A stretch of 64,000 nt of DNA from Siphonodentalium dalli (GCA_032622095.1 CP136061.1:136423587-136487586), one strand, 5' to 3'; shown: positions 1 to 13,013, counted from the first letter of the stretch. Numbers and translations: made by a program. Notes: generated by a model not told the origin, from the sequence alone.

Positions 1-541
1 ATGGAGCTTTCCAGACATTCATTAGTGGGAGGAGCTTACTTGCTGGGAGACAAGGCAGTAAATTACTTTTACAGCGCTGCCTATATGCTATTATACACCT
101 GAGATAATACCTACATTTCATCTTCATTTGTTAAAAATATGACGACTGTCATGTTATATGAAAAACAGTGTTCGTATTATTGATTAATTTCCAACATTGC
201 ACAAATAAAAGTTTCAGTAGATTATGATTTGACAACATAAGGGAGCATGTCAAAACCTTTTTCGCATATGCGAAAAATGTGGTGTCATTGACGTCGTTTT
301 TTCGACATTATCGGATTTTTTTTCGTCATTATCGCACGCCGTAACGTTGTACGTTTTCGTAAATTTTTCGTCATTTTCGCTGTCTTGGTTCGATGTTTTC
401 GCAATTATCGCAGTTTTGTTTCGCAGTTTTTGCTCAAATGTTCGCTGTTCTGTTTCGACATATTTTCGCAGTGTTTGTTTTCGTCAAGATCGCAGCATTA
501 TATCTGTCAATATTGCTGTTGTGTCGATATGATTGGCAGGC

Positions 542-745
542 CAGTTTGTGTTCAATAAATACTCCATAGTCGCAGTTTTATACTGATGTGTCGCGAACGG
601 GAAGATGTCGATGTCCATGCTGAAATTTCTCAGATCGGAGTGACAGTTTGTGTTCAATAAATACTCCATAGTCGCAGTTTTATACTGATGTGTCGCGAAC
701 GGGAAGATGTCGGTGTCCATGCTGAAATTTCTCAGATCGGAGTTT
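542..745. repeat. Tandem duplication, two units of 102 bp
   Basis: The block starting CAGTTTGTGTTCAATAAATA occurs at 542 and again at 644, almost identical over about 100 bp and ending in CAGATCGGAGT both times. The segment after it (740-890) has scattered further CTCCGAT/ATCGGAG motifs. It creates a repeated peptide in the antisense frame but shows no sign of being a gene. Confidence 0.85.
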
Positions 746-2276
746 TTATCATAAGAATTCCATTGATTTAATCGGAGTATTCTCTACGATATGAAAACAT
801 TTCCGATTTGATCGGAGTTTATAAATGTAGGCCTATTAGTAAATTTCTCCGATCTACTGAAATCTCCGATTTGGTTAATATCGGACAATTCAAACTTCGT
901 TTAATAATAAACTATTATTAATAGAAGATTATTTAAAGTCCCAAATAAATTATTCCCAGACCCAATTTATATAATAGGATAGGCCAACACAATCATTTCC
1001 TACGTTTTGATGTCACACGGTGCCTGCAAATCCGTGGGTTTATAGCAGTGATATTGCATCACTGGTTTACAGTAGATATTACAGTACAGGTTGAAGTCCC
1101 CCTAAATCTCGAGCAATAATTGCTACACTGTCGCATTAATACTGCAGAGTGGTACCGTAAACAATGCAAATTTTGATTTCGAAAATCGTTTTTGTTTGTG
1201 ATTATGTAACTTGTCTTCACTTTGGGTAAACCGTCACCATTTAATTGTGCGAACTATTATGAATAAAAGAATACAGCCGAGGACGACAATAAATTATTCC
1301 ACAACCCCGATTTATAGTATACTTTCTACAGTTTCAATCTGTCTTTCTAGACCAGACACATATTTTAATGTGGATGCAAATCAGGGTGTTTACGGCATCG
1401 TCGGACAGTCGCAATATAAGTATGAAATCATTGTTAGATATCGGAAGCGCAGCGTCATCATGATTAATTCGTCGGCGACTTTTATACTTTTATTTCAAAT
1501 CTACACATTTCATTTTATTCAATATATATCAGCGATCAGATGCGACAAAGTTAAGTTAATACAAAACATATTATATAATAGTTTAGAATTTCCACGAATT
1601 GCACAATCATGTTATGTTTTTAGCACTAATTTCCCAGGTCAATCCTAGTTTCGTTTGTGGGTAGCATTGACTGACAGAGGAGTTGAGTGTTATGTTTTTC
1701 TCGATTCTTTATTGAATGAATAATAAAAATATGGATAACATACCATTATAAACCAATGAACTTAGGGGGTATGGCTTTATATATGTCTGGCGTTGATACA
1801 ATGTGATGAGGGCTTGTTCTATATCGGGCCTATTGCTTCAAATGCTGGATCATGTGGATGGACGGTTGTCACTCCCGTTGTGGGTGTGTGCAGCTGGTTT
1901 CAAATTTCTGTGTGATTTCATCTTTTTCTGTTAGATGTGTGATACCTGGGGTTGTGAAAACCCTAACTTCTTTGTACTGTCGACCTGTGTAAACTGTTGG
2001 TCTAATATTTTCCCAACTGCGTATATGTCCGCTACCGATTGATCTATTCGATTTCATCACTGTTTCTAGCCATGATCGAACTGATATTATGATATCAAGT
2101 CGCTTCATTTTGGAATTTTATATATCAGATGTGTTGTTTTTGTCCAACGAGTTAAACCATTGTTCACTAATTGAGAAGACATCACGACAACAACAAAACT
2201 GTCGCACAGTTCACGCATAGTTGTGAGGGACCGGTATATACGTCATATGTCAGTAGACCTACAGCACTGCTCAAAT
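746..2276. other. No gene recognised
   Basis: This is AT-rich sequence inside the 241-6718 element. A 145-codon open frame at 1211-1648 (+) has no recognisable motif, no coding-like bias and no neighbouring splice context, so I do not call it a gene. Confidence 0.5.
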
Positions 2277-2510
2277 TAAGCGACCTGTTTTAACGAGGTG
2301 TACATGCGTTTATACCGCGGTGCAATACCGCGACATATCGCCGATTCGCGGTTGCACTACCACGCGCGTACCGCAGTACCACCGCGACATTCACGGTACC
2401 ACCGCAATACCAGCGGTAACGAATGTTGGTAGCGCGGTGGCACGCGGTAATGCACCGCACAAACGCGGTGACATTACCGCTACTCGGTAGCATTTTTTAA
2501 ACGAGGTTAA

Positions 2511-3120
2511 CCCTTTGAACCCTGACGCCCCACAGTGATCGACACCCTGACCCGGGGCTCCCATTGGTATTTCCGCTTAAATTAGACAGTGTCTAGTCAC
2601 ATGGTGTTGATTATGTTCAAACTGTGACACAGGTCTGAAACTGTACAGGTTAGTCCCCCATGGATCAGCGATCATTATAAGATCGCGAGACCTCGCGGCA
2701 ATTCCTTAGTAACAGTTGCTAGGCAACTACCCGGAATTGACTGGAAAATGTAAATATAGCTTATAACATCGTTATTCAACCCCAGTGATTGCGTTTTTTG
2801 ATACAGGTAATACCCTAACGTGAAATTTGAGATATACCCGACCAGAATAGTGAACCAAATATCCCATTTATGGGTAGCAACGGTTGCTAAGCAAATACCA
2901 CTAATGATCGAATGACATTGCACTAACTATTCAGTGGTATGTTTTGCCTTAATTTAGACAGTGTCTATAGTCGCGTGGTGTTGGTTATGTTCAAAGGGGA
3001 CACATAACTGAAACTGTACAGGCATGCTATGCATGAATGGACCACTGATCATTGTAAGACCGGGATACTTTGCCACCCGATCTCTCCTTAGAAACGGTTA
3101 CTAGGCAACTACCCGAAATT
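2511..3120. mobile_element. TTAA-flanked piggyBac-like MITE, right end lost
   Basis: A TTAA at 2507-2510 is followed by CCCTTTGAACCCTGACGCC, the same terminus as the element at 24998. Inside, a segment of about 372 bp is repeated (anchors GAAACTGTACAGG near 2638 and 3010). It is the reverse complement of the internal tandem unit of the element at 18201-19779. No matching right terminus AAAGGGTTAA was found downstream, so the copy is truncated or rearranged. Its right limit is approximate. Confidence 0.55.
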
Positions 3121-3837
3121 TGCAGGATAAACGAATTCTAGCTTTTAACATTGTAATTATACATCAGCGAATTGCATTTCGATGCAACCAGTATCCTAAT
3201 GTGAAATTTAAGATATACCTGACCATGTGCGAGTAAGACAACTTGATATGCGATAGACTTTTTGCCGCATGTGGCATAACAGAGACTGATATTACAGCGA
3301 CCATGCAGAAACAACGTAATTTCCCGTAACATATCGTGACCCCATTGTTCAAGTAAGCTGTCTAGATGGTGTCTACTGAACATGTGAAACATGCAACTAT
3401 ATGTCATATATAGCGCCACAATTCACTTAAACGCATTTTTCAAAATGAATTATAGCCTGCGCGCATGTGCATATTTTCCTACCCGTTTCTAGCAGGCAGC
3501 CAATCCATATACACACATTTGCCAGCGCTGACTTCAATAGGCCCATTTAAATATATATCTTAGTTGGTATGTCGTGTATAAGTACGTTTATAATATAAAC
3601 CATTTATTTGTCATTGTGCTGGTCTGCGCATGCGCGAATAAATCAACTTGATAGGCGACAGACCCTTCCCCATATGTAGCAGAACACTGACTAATATACG
3701 CGAGGGTAATTTAAACTGAAATTGTGTATCTAAATTATGTCTGTTCTGTACACATGTGTACGGGAAACACGAAATTATATGCCCTAAATATAGCACAGTT
3801 CGCTTAAAATATCGTATGTTTTTGTAGATTATAACGG

Positions 3838-3960
3838 GCTTCCAGATTAAGTAAAGGTAAGTATAAGTTACTTTGAGAAAGTCATTTTTCAATTAATGTG
3901 AATATTAAAATATTACAATAACATTTCTCGTCTCGTTTTATTGCCAAAAATTCCCATAAA
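3838..3960. repeat. Dispersed repeat shared, inverted, with 60780-60925
   Basis: The run from TTCCAGATTAAGTAAAGGTA through CTTTGAGAAAGT and AATATTAAAATAT reappears as its reverse complement at about 60843-60925. The adjoining TTATTGCCAAAAATTCCCAT also matches, inverted, near 60790-60820. This suggests that a relative of the 59745-61094 element lies inside the 241-6718 composite. Confidence 0.6.
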
Positions 3961-4776
3961 TGACACTATTTGTAATCAGTGTTGGTTATCGGGAAGGGAA
4001 CAAATGATTTCGGCCATTTTAGACAGCTCGATAAATCCCGTATCTACAGTTTATATCAATGTTCAGATGTACGTGATCCCTAAATTGAATGATAACGACA
4101 CTATTTAAATAGTCCCCAGAATAAATATTGTTATTAACTTTATTGACATTCATTAACTGCAAATCACAAACACCATTTGTTCGTATAACGGGAATGATTG
4201 TCTTAGCAATAAAAGACACAAAGTGGAACTCCCGTATATCCTGTATATCCAGGAAAAAACACATTCTGCGCAAAAGCACGTGTCACTGATTACGTCATAC
4301 TGCAGTTGGCAGACTTTGTTAATATAGGGCACGGGGCACTTAAATTAAGATGTCGTCATGTCTTTTTATAACTGCCCTCAATGGGTGAAATAAATATTTG
4401 TGTTTCGTTTATGGTGCTATTAGTAAAACTACACACGTGACGCGCGAATGGCTGTTTTGTGTTTTGGACACTTGTATTTCCATTACTTCAATGCTTCCGT
4501 TTGGCTTACATAATGCTCGCAGAAGGTAGTTCAGATATTTATCGATCTATTTTGGTATTGCGAATAATATTATGTGCGAACCGCCACGTGGTTTTAAACA
4601 GCCAAGTCTCATTCGATCTTTAAAATGTTGTGCACGTAATAGCTATTTATAAATATTTGTCGCACAAAAGTGAGACAAACGCTCTTTATTGCTACCATAT
4701 CGGGAATAAACTAACAAGGACTAAAACACACCGAATTCGATCACTTGAAATAATTATGTTACAATGTTAACCTCTG

Positions 4777-4910
4777 TATGGAATCCTATTAGGGCCACTT
4801 GCTAATGGCGCTTTCGGCGCGCCGAAACAACGCTAATGGCGCATATTTTGTCGCTTTCGGCGCGTTACTAATGGCGCACTTTTTGTAAGTGGCCCTAATA
4901 GGATTCCATA
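4777..4910. mobile_element. Short palindromic MITE with 24-bp inverted ends
   Basis: TATGGAATCCTATTAGGGCC opens the element at 4777 and its exact inverse closes it at 4910. The interior repeats CTAATGGCGC and TTTCGGCGCG motifs. CCTCTG flanks both ends (4771-4776 and 4911-4916), a likely short target duplication. It is noncoding and nested within 2277-6173. Confidence 0.7.
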
Positions 4911-7197
4911 CCTCTGTATATAACCAAACAAACATATTTAGAGGTCAACTTTCCAACACCATGCATGTTTTCTTCCGAATAACGATTAGATAGGAATACC
5001 GGTATGTGATATAATTTATACTGCGACCCACCGAGAACTACAAGTGCACGCCCTCGCCAAAAGTTGCAATTTCACATCAAACGATGCCGCCCGACACGCA
5101 CTCGTTAGCTCAATGAATGTTCACGAAACAAAATCAAAGACTGATTTGACAACGTTGTGTCTTTCAATGTTTGGTGTTTTGCGTGTGTCCTTTGTCGCGC
5201 ACATTGGTGATGATAACAACTTTACTTTGCTGCATGACATGTGCCACGCTTTCTTAGTTATACATTTTATTCCCACCGACAAGAAATCTTCAGGGGCAAA
5301 TGTTTGTAAAATGCTTTACTATTTCACGCATGCGTGCAATCATACGTCTTGGCGACAATATACTATTTACACGCCGATTATGTTTGGCATATGAACAAAA
5401 CTATAGATTTGAACGAATATGAATATTTCTGCAATGATCGCCGCCCTGGCCTCTGAGACTAAAATCGGACTCAGTGTTATTAATGCACCGTCCCCGCTGG
5501 TTTCGACCAAATTCAGATAAATGGAGGATTTACTTTTCCCATTTTATAAGAAATTTAGATTTCGGAAACACAAACAAAACAAAAAATTCCGCATGAGTGG
5601 AAACTGACGTAGGAATCGGGTGCGTAAATCATTTGACGATATGTGAGATAGATGCTAACAACAAAACTATTACTCCACGGTGTTTTGCGTAATCCAGTCG
5701 CCGTAAGCAACTATAGCTTGAGTTCAAAAACCGCCGACGTCATTAAACGTGGTGTACGTGTACATTTGTAATATGTTACATGTAAACCGGACATGTTCAT
5801 ATGTAATCCGATTGCATTATTATTCATTTATATTCATTACGTATACATAATTACGTGCAGCTTACAGGTATTCATTCAATACAAAAGTTATTCATAATCA
5901 TTTACCTACCTTGTGACGCCTTGTTTAAGTCGTGTTCTCTCCGCGGTGGAGGGCCGTTAGTGGTAATTTGAACGCGGTTACGAAAAAAATAACGCGGTGT
6001 TTGGCGGTAACGAACACCATTAACGCGGTGACCTGCGGTAACCAACGGTAAAAGTACCGTACCAGTACCGCGGGTCAACCGCCTTCCGTCGCGGTACAGA
6101 ATGATAACCGCGGTAGTTTGGTGGTGTCACCGCGGTAAGTTCCGGCCCATAACCTCGTTAAACAGGTCGCTTACTGAGAGCATAGCTGTATATGTTTGTA
6201 TAGCCTTTTGCTAAATGTCACCCCTTCACACATTTGGAATGGGTTGACTATTGTTTAATTAGGCCTTGTGCGAACTCGTAGCTATCAAAACAGTCGAACT
6301 GTCAAGTCATTGTACTTGTGTGTTAACCGCATAGAGTTGTTTGTATGGCCTTTGGCTGACAGCCAATAAAAATTCAGCTGGCATCTGATTACGCAGAAGG
6401 CAAAAATAAATGCGCGGATCTATGAAGTGCGACAACATCGTATGGATGTTTTAACTTTTCATCGTTTGCGAATATCGATCAATGTTTCGACGTCGCGACT
6501 TTCGCGGTTGTCGAAAGTTTCGACATTTTACGGAAATTTTGGTCTGTTGTGGTTTCAACGTTATCGCACTTTTATGGCCAGTCGCTTTCGACGTTATCGC
6601 ATTATTTTTCGTCATTTCCGACATTTCGTTTTTGCACATTTACGTCAATTACGTCAAAACTTTTTCGACATTATCGACAATATTTTCGCATATGCGAAAG
6701 AGGTTTTGACATGCTCCCTAAACGTTTTTTTAAATAGCAATTTAAAGACATATTATGGACTTGTTCGGGTGCGTGAAACTGATAAATTAGTACTCTGGCG
6801 CTATGCCAACTGGGGGAATGCAGCATTCTACTAACATCGCCCAAAATCGCAAAGAAATCGTCCATACAACTCCATCGAAAACACCGTCTGAACTATGCTC
6901 AATTGTAAATATTTACATCTCGATTCGGGACGCAACAATCGGCAATAAACTAATGCAAATGATTTCGCCATCGATACTCATTCCATTCAATAAATATTTT
7001 AGACTGACAGTGTGTGTTGTATATTTGGATTACTATTCATAACAATAACTACTTTGAGCAAGATTATTTTCCATTTCTATTTGATCATGTGCACCCAGTC
7101 GGAGTGTTTCACATCACTTTAACACTGAAAATATGCGACAACATGGCTGCCAGCATCCATCTTGGATTTTACTCTTTATGTGACTAAATCCTTTAGC

Positions 7198-8051
7198 CAG
7201 GGTTTCCGCTATACCGGCAGGGGGTCCCCTTGACGGCCCCATTCCCCTCGCCAAGTTTTCCCCTCCTGCCATACCCCAGGACATACTGCATGTCTATAAA
7301 GATGTTTAAAACTTCTGAATTTTGTTGGAATAGTACTAACGAATTTTAAAAGGTGAATTTATTTTATATCTTGTGAGTGTACACACTCTAAACGCGTTGT
7401 TATACAGAAAATTGAAACAGGAAGTGATCGGAACTGACATCGCTAGAAGCTATGCCTTTGAGGCTGGTTAATTACGTTGCGGTTAGTACACAGTGATGTT
7501 ATGCAAAAGAGCAGTATTTTAATCGTACCTGTCATGTTTTATACCGCAAAATATACTGTTCACTTTGTAATAGAGCGAGAGAGAAATGTGGGAGTAGCCG
7601 CACCGGGCATCAAGGCATCTTACCACTGCCCACAAAGAATATTCATCAGCCAGATATGTAATCAGCCTTCTATATTTACACTGCAGCTGCTAAAATATAT
7701 TCCGATTACGTATGGATCCGAAATATCTGCTGGGTCTTCCACAGTGAGTCTTTTAAACATTAACGAGCACGTTTAACTCGGGATCCAAATTACTGGTGTT
7801 CTGTACTTTGTAAATTAATTTATATCTAATAAATTTACTAGTTTTAAAGTTACAGGTACATGTATAAGGTTTGATAGCTTGGCACTTGGGCAGAAATGGA
7901 ACAAAACAATCTGCCATTTCTACTCTCACACGATTCTATTGGCCGATATAACGAAAGTAGTTCAACCAGTGCTAAAACAGGCTACTTTTACCTCGATTTT
8001 TCCCCTTGACGGCTACCGGCCCCATTCCCCTACACCCTAGCGGAAACCCTG
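7198..8051. mobile_element. hAT-like nonautonomous element
   Basis: Terminal inverted repeats are CAGGGTTTCCGCT at 7198-7210 and its inverse AGCGGAAACCCTG at 8039-8051, extended by related subterminal text (CCCCTTGACGG and CCCCATTCCCCT near both ends). The CAGGG start is typical of hAT elements. TTTAGC occurs on both flanks within one base of the ends. A 99-codon frame inside (7477-7776) shows no transposase motif. Confidence 0.65.
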
Positions 8052-10040
8052 TTTTAGCACACGTCACATTTATCATCCAATCATCACCAAACTTCATATG
8101 GATCTTCGGGGTAAGGCCAAAAAAATAAACGTCTCTGTTTCTGGTACCTGGCCTGGTTGAGATTTTCTTGCCGGCCTCAATTTTTTGTTTATTTTCCAGA
8201 AGTCAATAGTAACCTGTCTGTCTGTGAGTTAATAGCTATGGTATTCCCCAATACCAACAGCAGAACTAACCACCCATCGCATACACAACTGTCGCATGTG
8301 TAGGCCGGTTTATGCGATCGTGCATTCTAGATATAAATAAGACAACCCGCATGACCCGGTCGGCCATGCTACGCAGTGAATAGCATGGCGTAAATCAAAC
8401 TCTACCCAGACGAGTCACTACGGAAATCCCCCCCATCTTTTGTGGACTGTATTTTAAAAAGTACAATGTATTATACCGGCAGCTCCCTTAAATTCCTTCG
8501 CAGAATTGGGCGCAAATCTGTTCGCGACAAAATTAAACAGTGAGAAGCATGTTCGTTTTGGCGGGAAAATGACAGTCCGTATTCCATTATCAGTCCTGGA
8601 AATTAGCGTCGTCAAAAGCCGAAATCGCCATCACAATTGACCAGACGAAATTGTCATCCAAGATTAAAATGCATTGGCATCCTTGAATATTCACAGAAAC
8701 CCGGGTTTAACCCACTTTAAATAAACAACTGTCTGTTATGAATGACACACCAACTGGGTCACCGTGTCGCCAACCAAATGCCTCAGTGGGTCACGTGAAT
8801 TAACTCTGTGTAACTATTTACGACAGACTCTTTGATGTTACCGACTAAGTAGCAGATACTACTGTGATAGAAACAACTCGCACTGTATGCAAATATTAAA
8901 CACACATTTCTGATCATCTGATGTGCATACATGTACTGTAAGAATTATGTGATAACTTGCTGTTAATTACACTGAAAGTTGGCAGGTAATAAATTCTGCT
9001 ATTTAAAACGTTCCGGGATTGAAACGAAATAAGTCGGAAATATGTGACTTTAAACCACAATACTATTTAGTGATTTGGTAATAATGACAAGTTGTCACTG
9101 AAAAATAATGATCATCTATGAAGATAAATAAGAGGGGATGAAAATACAATAGGCTTTATTTAAATAGTAAGTATTTATTCCATAAAACGATCCCTCTTTC
9201 AACACCAACACCTGGATGGAAAATTGCGTCGGCAGTGATGAATAGAATGGCATAAAATGTGTCACATGTAATTTGTAAATAAAGGTATCAGATGATACTG
9301 TTGCATTGTGGGCTGGTAGCTGCATGGAATATGTAAGAGGAATAACTCTAAACCCATGGCCATAGCCTAATTACCTTGAATCTTCAAACTGGAGCACATA
9401 CTAGCAGCCATAATATACATTCAATTGGAAGTTGTCTCCAAAACTTCAGAGAATATCTTTAATACCTAATACATAACCTAATAGTCCAGCAAGCTGTATA
9501 ATATATTACCAGTTAACATGTATAAAAGCATGCCAATTTTATAATACATGTTAACAAGTTGTACTACACCATTTTTTCACTTTCAAATGGCCGGTAAAAA
9601 AAAAAAAAGTGTAAAAAAAACAACCCTGCCTACCTGGAATATTTTCCCCATGTTATCGGAAACAGAGATGTTTTTTTTTTTTGGCCTAACTTCTAGATGG
9701 GAGCCTCCAATTTTTTCAAAAATAAAAAAAACCCATTGTTGCCAATATTTATTTTGGGACAGATCCACTCTTTCAGGCAAAAAAACTTGAAGAGTGCCAT
9801 CTCCCGATGCGCACCCTTGTGCTGTCTGTGCTTCCGAGACAATATATTGAAATTGCAATATCTTTTTCTTCAATTTGCAATAATTGATAGGCCTGTATAG
9901 CTCAAGATATATAGTGAGGAATTTTTATTTACATACATTCACGTTGTCGTGATTCATATTGTAGTTGAAAATAGTTGATTTGGTGTAACTCACCCTGACA
10001 GTTAATTGATAGTGATAATCCAGCGGTCATATATTTTCAG

Positions 10041-10307
10041 GAAACATGGAGCCGACAGGTTTGTGCTCTGCTGGGAGTTACTGTACGTTATCTGCAGACA
10101 CACCATCACCAACCGATGGAATCACTGGTGATATCTGCTCGGCAGGACGATACTGTGAGGTCGGCAGTTCTCTTGGAATGGGCTGTCCCACTGGAACATT
10201 CAGCAACATGACTGGGCTAATGAGTAGCGTGCAATGTCTATCTTGTACTCCTGGTTATTACTGTGGTCAGACTGGTCTAACATCAGAGTCAGGACCTTGT
10301 TCTGCAG
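10041..10307 (+). CDS. Exon 1 of 16: GCC2/GCC3-type repeats
   Basis: 89 codons, nine cysteines. It enters after the acceptor TATTTTCAG in the second base of a Gly codon and leaves at GTAAAT after the first base of another. It contains CSAGSYC, CSAGRYC and CTPGYYC plus the complete linker PTDGITGDIC, here uninterrupted by an intron (compare exons 3/4 and 13/14). One sequon (NMT). The final CSAG joins exon 2 as CSAG-HYC. This is the first exon in the window, not the first of the gene: its opening codon needs a base from an upstream exon, and no signal peptide is present. Confidence 0.88.
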
Positions 10308-11249
10308 GTAAATACTCACGCCCCATATTCAAGCACATCTGAGTGCTTCAATCTGTAACAGTCACTGTGTACTATTGTTAAATATATGGTGGATCTCTTT
10401 CCTGAACTTTCTGCATAAATAAATATAGAATATGTAGCTAGTGTCGTCGCTTAAACTGTTCATGTCCGTGAGGGGGATTTGAGCATCTACTGGGCGAGGC
10501 TCTGCCGAGTCCAATAGATGCCAAATCCCCCGAGTGAACATAAACAGTTTAAGGGACAACATTAGCTACTTACGTTATTTATCCATCGCACAAAACTTGC
10601 CTTTTGTGAAGTAAATCTGTCATTTTCCTTAGTTTTACATTCGTTATTTCGATGATGCCCTTACATTTGTTAGGTCAAGCGAACAAATTAGCATTCATGA
10701 CGTGCAAGACCTGAGTGCAGCTTAGAGCGAAATAGTTCGCTTGGGTTTTTGTTTATAGTTATTCTAAGCTGGCCTTGTTCTAATGTTTATAGATGTTTAG
10801 AGCCAAACACATATCCGTTTACCAATTTTGTATCAATTGCGGTCCCAAAATCACAATGACGTCATTTAGGTCGGTTGACGTCCCTAGTTACCTGCGCAAT
10901 TTGCATATGCAATTACGTCATGGAAGTAGTACTAACCTAATAAAGCTACGTTGACCTAATAAAGCTACATTGAAGTAATAAACGTAACGTTTATTAGGCA
11001 GGCTTTATGTAGTCAATAGACGTAGTGAGCGGTGGATAAAGTGACATATGTGGTTCGTAGGTTTTTATGTGTCCCGGGTACGTTATATTGCTGCACATGC
11101 CGATTTCTTGCCGTGGCTTTCCCATTGTTACCTGTAGCAGACAATCCACTCAGTGAGTCTCAGTGATAAAAGACCTAGAGAATATATTTATCTCTAAATA
11201 AACTAATGTTTTATCAGTTTACTATCAGATGACCTATATTTCTTTGTAG
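10308..11249 (+). other. Intron 1 (phase 1)
   Basis: 942 bp, GTAAAT...TTTGTAG. It holds one imperfect hairpin at 10434-10569. A second short region (10930-11010) repeats CCTAATAAAGCTAC and its partial inverse. Nothing else was recognised. Confidence 0.85.
10434..10569. repeat. Palindromic MITE-like hairpin
   Basis: The arms run from GTAGCTAGTGTCGTCGCTTA inward and back out to TTAAGGGACAACATTAGCTA, meeting around GGGCGAGGCTCTGCC. GGGGGATTTG and CAAATCCCCC are perfectly paired. It is noncoding; no target duplication is certain. Confidence 0.7.
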
Positions 11250-11429
11250 GACACTACTGTTCATTGGCTTCATCACATATTTCGCCAATAAACCAGACAT
11301 TTGGAGACTACTGCCCACCAGGATATTACTGCCCAGAAGGCACTTCTGTTCCTGAGCTCTGTCCACCCGGAACGTTTTCGATCACACATGGTTTGGGAGC
11401 TGAACAGGATTGTACAGCATGCTCACCAG
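11250..11429 (+). CDS. Exon 2 of 16: GCC2/GCC3-type repeat
   Basis: 60 codons, six cysteines. Acceptor TTCTTTGTAG, donor GTGAGA. It begins HYC, completing the CSAG-HYC motif from exon 1, then reads CPPGYYCPEGTS, CPPGTFS and CTACSPG. The last Gly is split with exon 3, giving CSPG-FYC. Sequon NQT lies before FGDYC. The PTDG linker is replaced here by SPINQTFGDYC, a divergent version. There is no initiator Met; translation is continuous from exon 1. Confidence 0.88.
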
Positions 11430-11749
11430 GTGAGATCTTTATTTATCTTACAATTTAGCTATTTTTTCTCAAATACACGCGAAACTGTATCGTAGCCTTG
11501 ATGGCAACAGTGACTGCACGGGAGATGTGGAGAGACTCGCTTCGTTTGTAAACAAATATGACTAACCCGTCAATTGGCATCAATTAGTCCTATTATTTTC
11601 ATAATATGAGACTAAAACATCTATTTTATCCATACAATTTAGTCGTTTGTGATAAAAATTCCAAAGACACTAAATAAAATCGGCTTACTTTTCACACAAA
11701 AAATGATGATGTCAGTCCTGGTTGTGACGCACCTCGACATGACCTTTGT

Positions 11750-11920
11750 GGTGTGTTATCTATATACTTTATGTGTTCCCGAGAGAGTTATTCAAGTCTT
11801 GCTACCTTCTCTGGGTTAAATATCGTCTTGTCCTGGCGGACTTAATGATATACAGCCGAGAGAAGGTAGCTCGACTTGAATATGGATCTCGGAAACACAC
11901 ATGGTGGTGATAACCTATAT
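11750..11920. repeat. Imperfect hairpin of about 170 bp
   Basis: The arms pair GTTATCTATATA...CTTGCTACCTTCTC with GAGAAGGTAGCTCGACTTGA...GGTGATAACC, around a loop near 11815-11855. Limits are approximate. It is noncoding. Confidence 0.55.
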
Positions 11921-12159
11921 ATATTTTCTTTGATAACCCTTTCATTACTGAGTGGATTCTCTTTCATTTACAAAAGTATAAATTGGAATGGTCTTCATTT
12001 TGTTGGGTGTTTTAATAGCACAAGTGTAGAAGATATATGATTCCTATTAAGTCATTTATAGGGAATGTTCAGAAAATATGTTCCCAAGTGAAATATTCAT
12101 CAAAATGTTAAATTACTATTTTTTAGTTTATAATTGCTTAATATTCATCAACATATTAA

Positions 12160-12494
12160 TCCTTTGGAGCGTAGTTATAATGCATATACATGACGTCATG
12201 CTTGAATTTAACTTCAACGTCATAGCAATAATTATTAACAAGTTCGGGTCAAAAGGTCCAATAATTCATTTTAGTTTATGTGTATTTTCTGTTTACATGT
12301 ACAATCATAATCTATTGCACTTATACATTGGGACATCATATTAATCAAAATATCTCCTATACAATTCATTTATAAATCAGATGATTAATGGAAGTTATGT
12401 CGACATAAAAATGACACCTCCTGAAATGATATATATGTCGTTCCACTCGTGAACCGTACAGCAACATATATGTCGTTCTCTACTCGCCAAAGGG
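12160..12494. mobile_element. TTAA-flanked MITE, copy 1 of a direct pair
   Basis: TTAA stands at 12156-12159 and 12495-12498. The ends are TCCTTTGGAG and CGCCAAAGGG. The 335-bp body is closely similar to 13014-13447 (shared GACGTCATGC, ATAATTATTAACAAGTT and TATAAATCAGATGATTAAT). Termini of CCCTTT type inside TTAA duplications are characteristic of piggyBac-superfamily MITEs. Confidence 0.75.
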
Positions 12495-13013
12495 TTAATG
12501 CTGTTTCTTTGGCTTCAGGGATAATGATGAAAAGAACCAATTCACAATACACATCTTTTTCATAATGAACGACAACAGATAATTATTACAAATATGGTAC
12601 TATATCAATAGAATTTGTCATTTTTCCCTTTCTATTGTTATGATTACGGTTTTGGATTTTCAACAAAACTCACAAACACACCATATAGTAATAAGTTCGT
12701 GATCGTTTCTCATCTCCTCAAAATGGGAGATGACTTTAAATTGTGATCGCCATGTGGCATTTATTTTTATCTATTACTATAGTAGTGGCAATAAAATAAT
12801 TCATCATTGTGAAACATGAGAATCTTGCGAAATGACAGACACACTATTTCAAGGCTTGCTCACTGCAAGTGACAAAAAAGCATGATTGTCTCACACATGG
12901 ACTCGTAGTCTATTCGTAATAATTATCTGTCATTGTTCATTATGCGAAAGGTGTCTAATACCACCATTATTTTTACTCTCGAATGATAATAATTTGTTGA
13001 CTGTTATCATTAA

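Larger units (their letters stand above)
2277..6173. repeat. Nested inverted-repeat element with CCGCGGT-rich subterminal arms
   Basis: TAAGCGACCTG followed by TTAACGAGGT is at 2277-2299, and its inverted counterpart is at 6151-6173. Just inside both ends are GC-rich arms full of CCGCGGTA/ACGCGGT motifs (about 2303-2495 and 5938-6150), very unlike the AT-rich surroundings. The whole sits within the larger inverted repeat 241-6718. No coding capacity was recognised. Confidence 0.5.
241..6718. mobile_element. Large TIR-bounded composite element, Harbinger-like ends, TAA target duplication
   Basis: The ends are inverted repeats of about 35 bp beginning GGGAGCATGTCAAAACC (241-275 and 6684-6718), with one mismatch in that stretch and both running into CGCATATGCG. 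The trinucleotide TAA flanks both sides (238-240 and 6719-6721), as expected for PIF/Harbinger-type insertion. Subterminal zones (about 290-480 and 6455-6690) are rich in TTCGACATTATCG-like motifs in opposite orientation. No transposase frame is visible. Other repeats are nested inside (2277-6173, 2511-3120, 4777-4910). A superfamily assignment from TSD and TIR alone is tentative. Confidence 0.5.
1..10040. other. Upstream intron or 5' flank, repeat-rich, no exon seen
   Basis: No reading frame in this stretch has the C-x2-G-x-Y-C pattern of the gene downstream, on either strand. Exon 1 begins in mid-codon (phase 1), so an earlier exon must lie to the left of the window and this is most likely intron. 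It contains the nested inverted-repeat element at 241-6718 and the MITE at 7198-8051. In 1-240, 6722-7197 and 8052-10040 I see no gene, apart from short fragments of dispersed repeats (for example near 8095-8125, which resembles 47727-47760) and A/T runs at 9594-9620 and 9670-9740. Confidence 0.6.

Noticed and set aside
1211-1648. 145-codon open frame on the plus strand
   Set aside because: No known motif, no splice context fitting the main gene, low-complexity AT-rich translation; it lies inside a transposon-bounded repeat.
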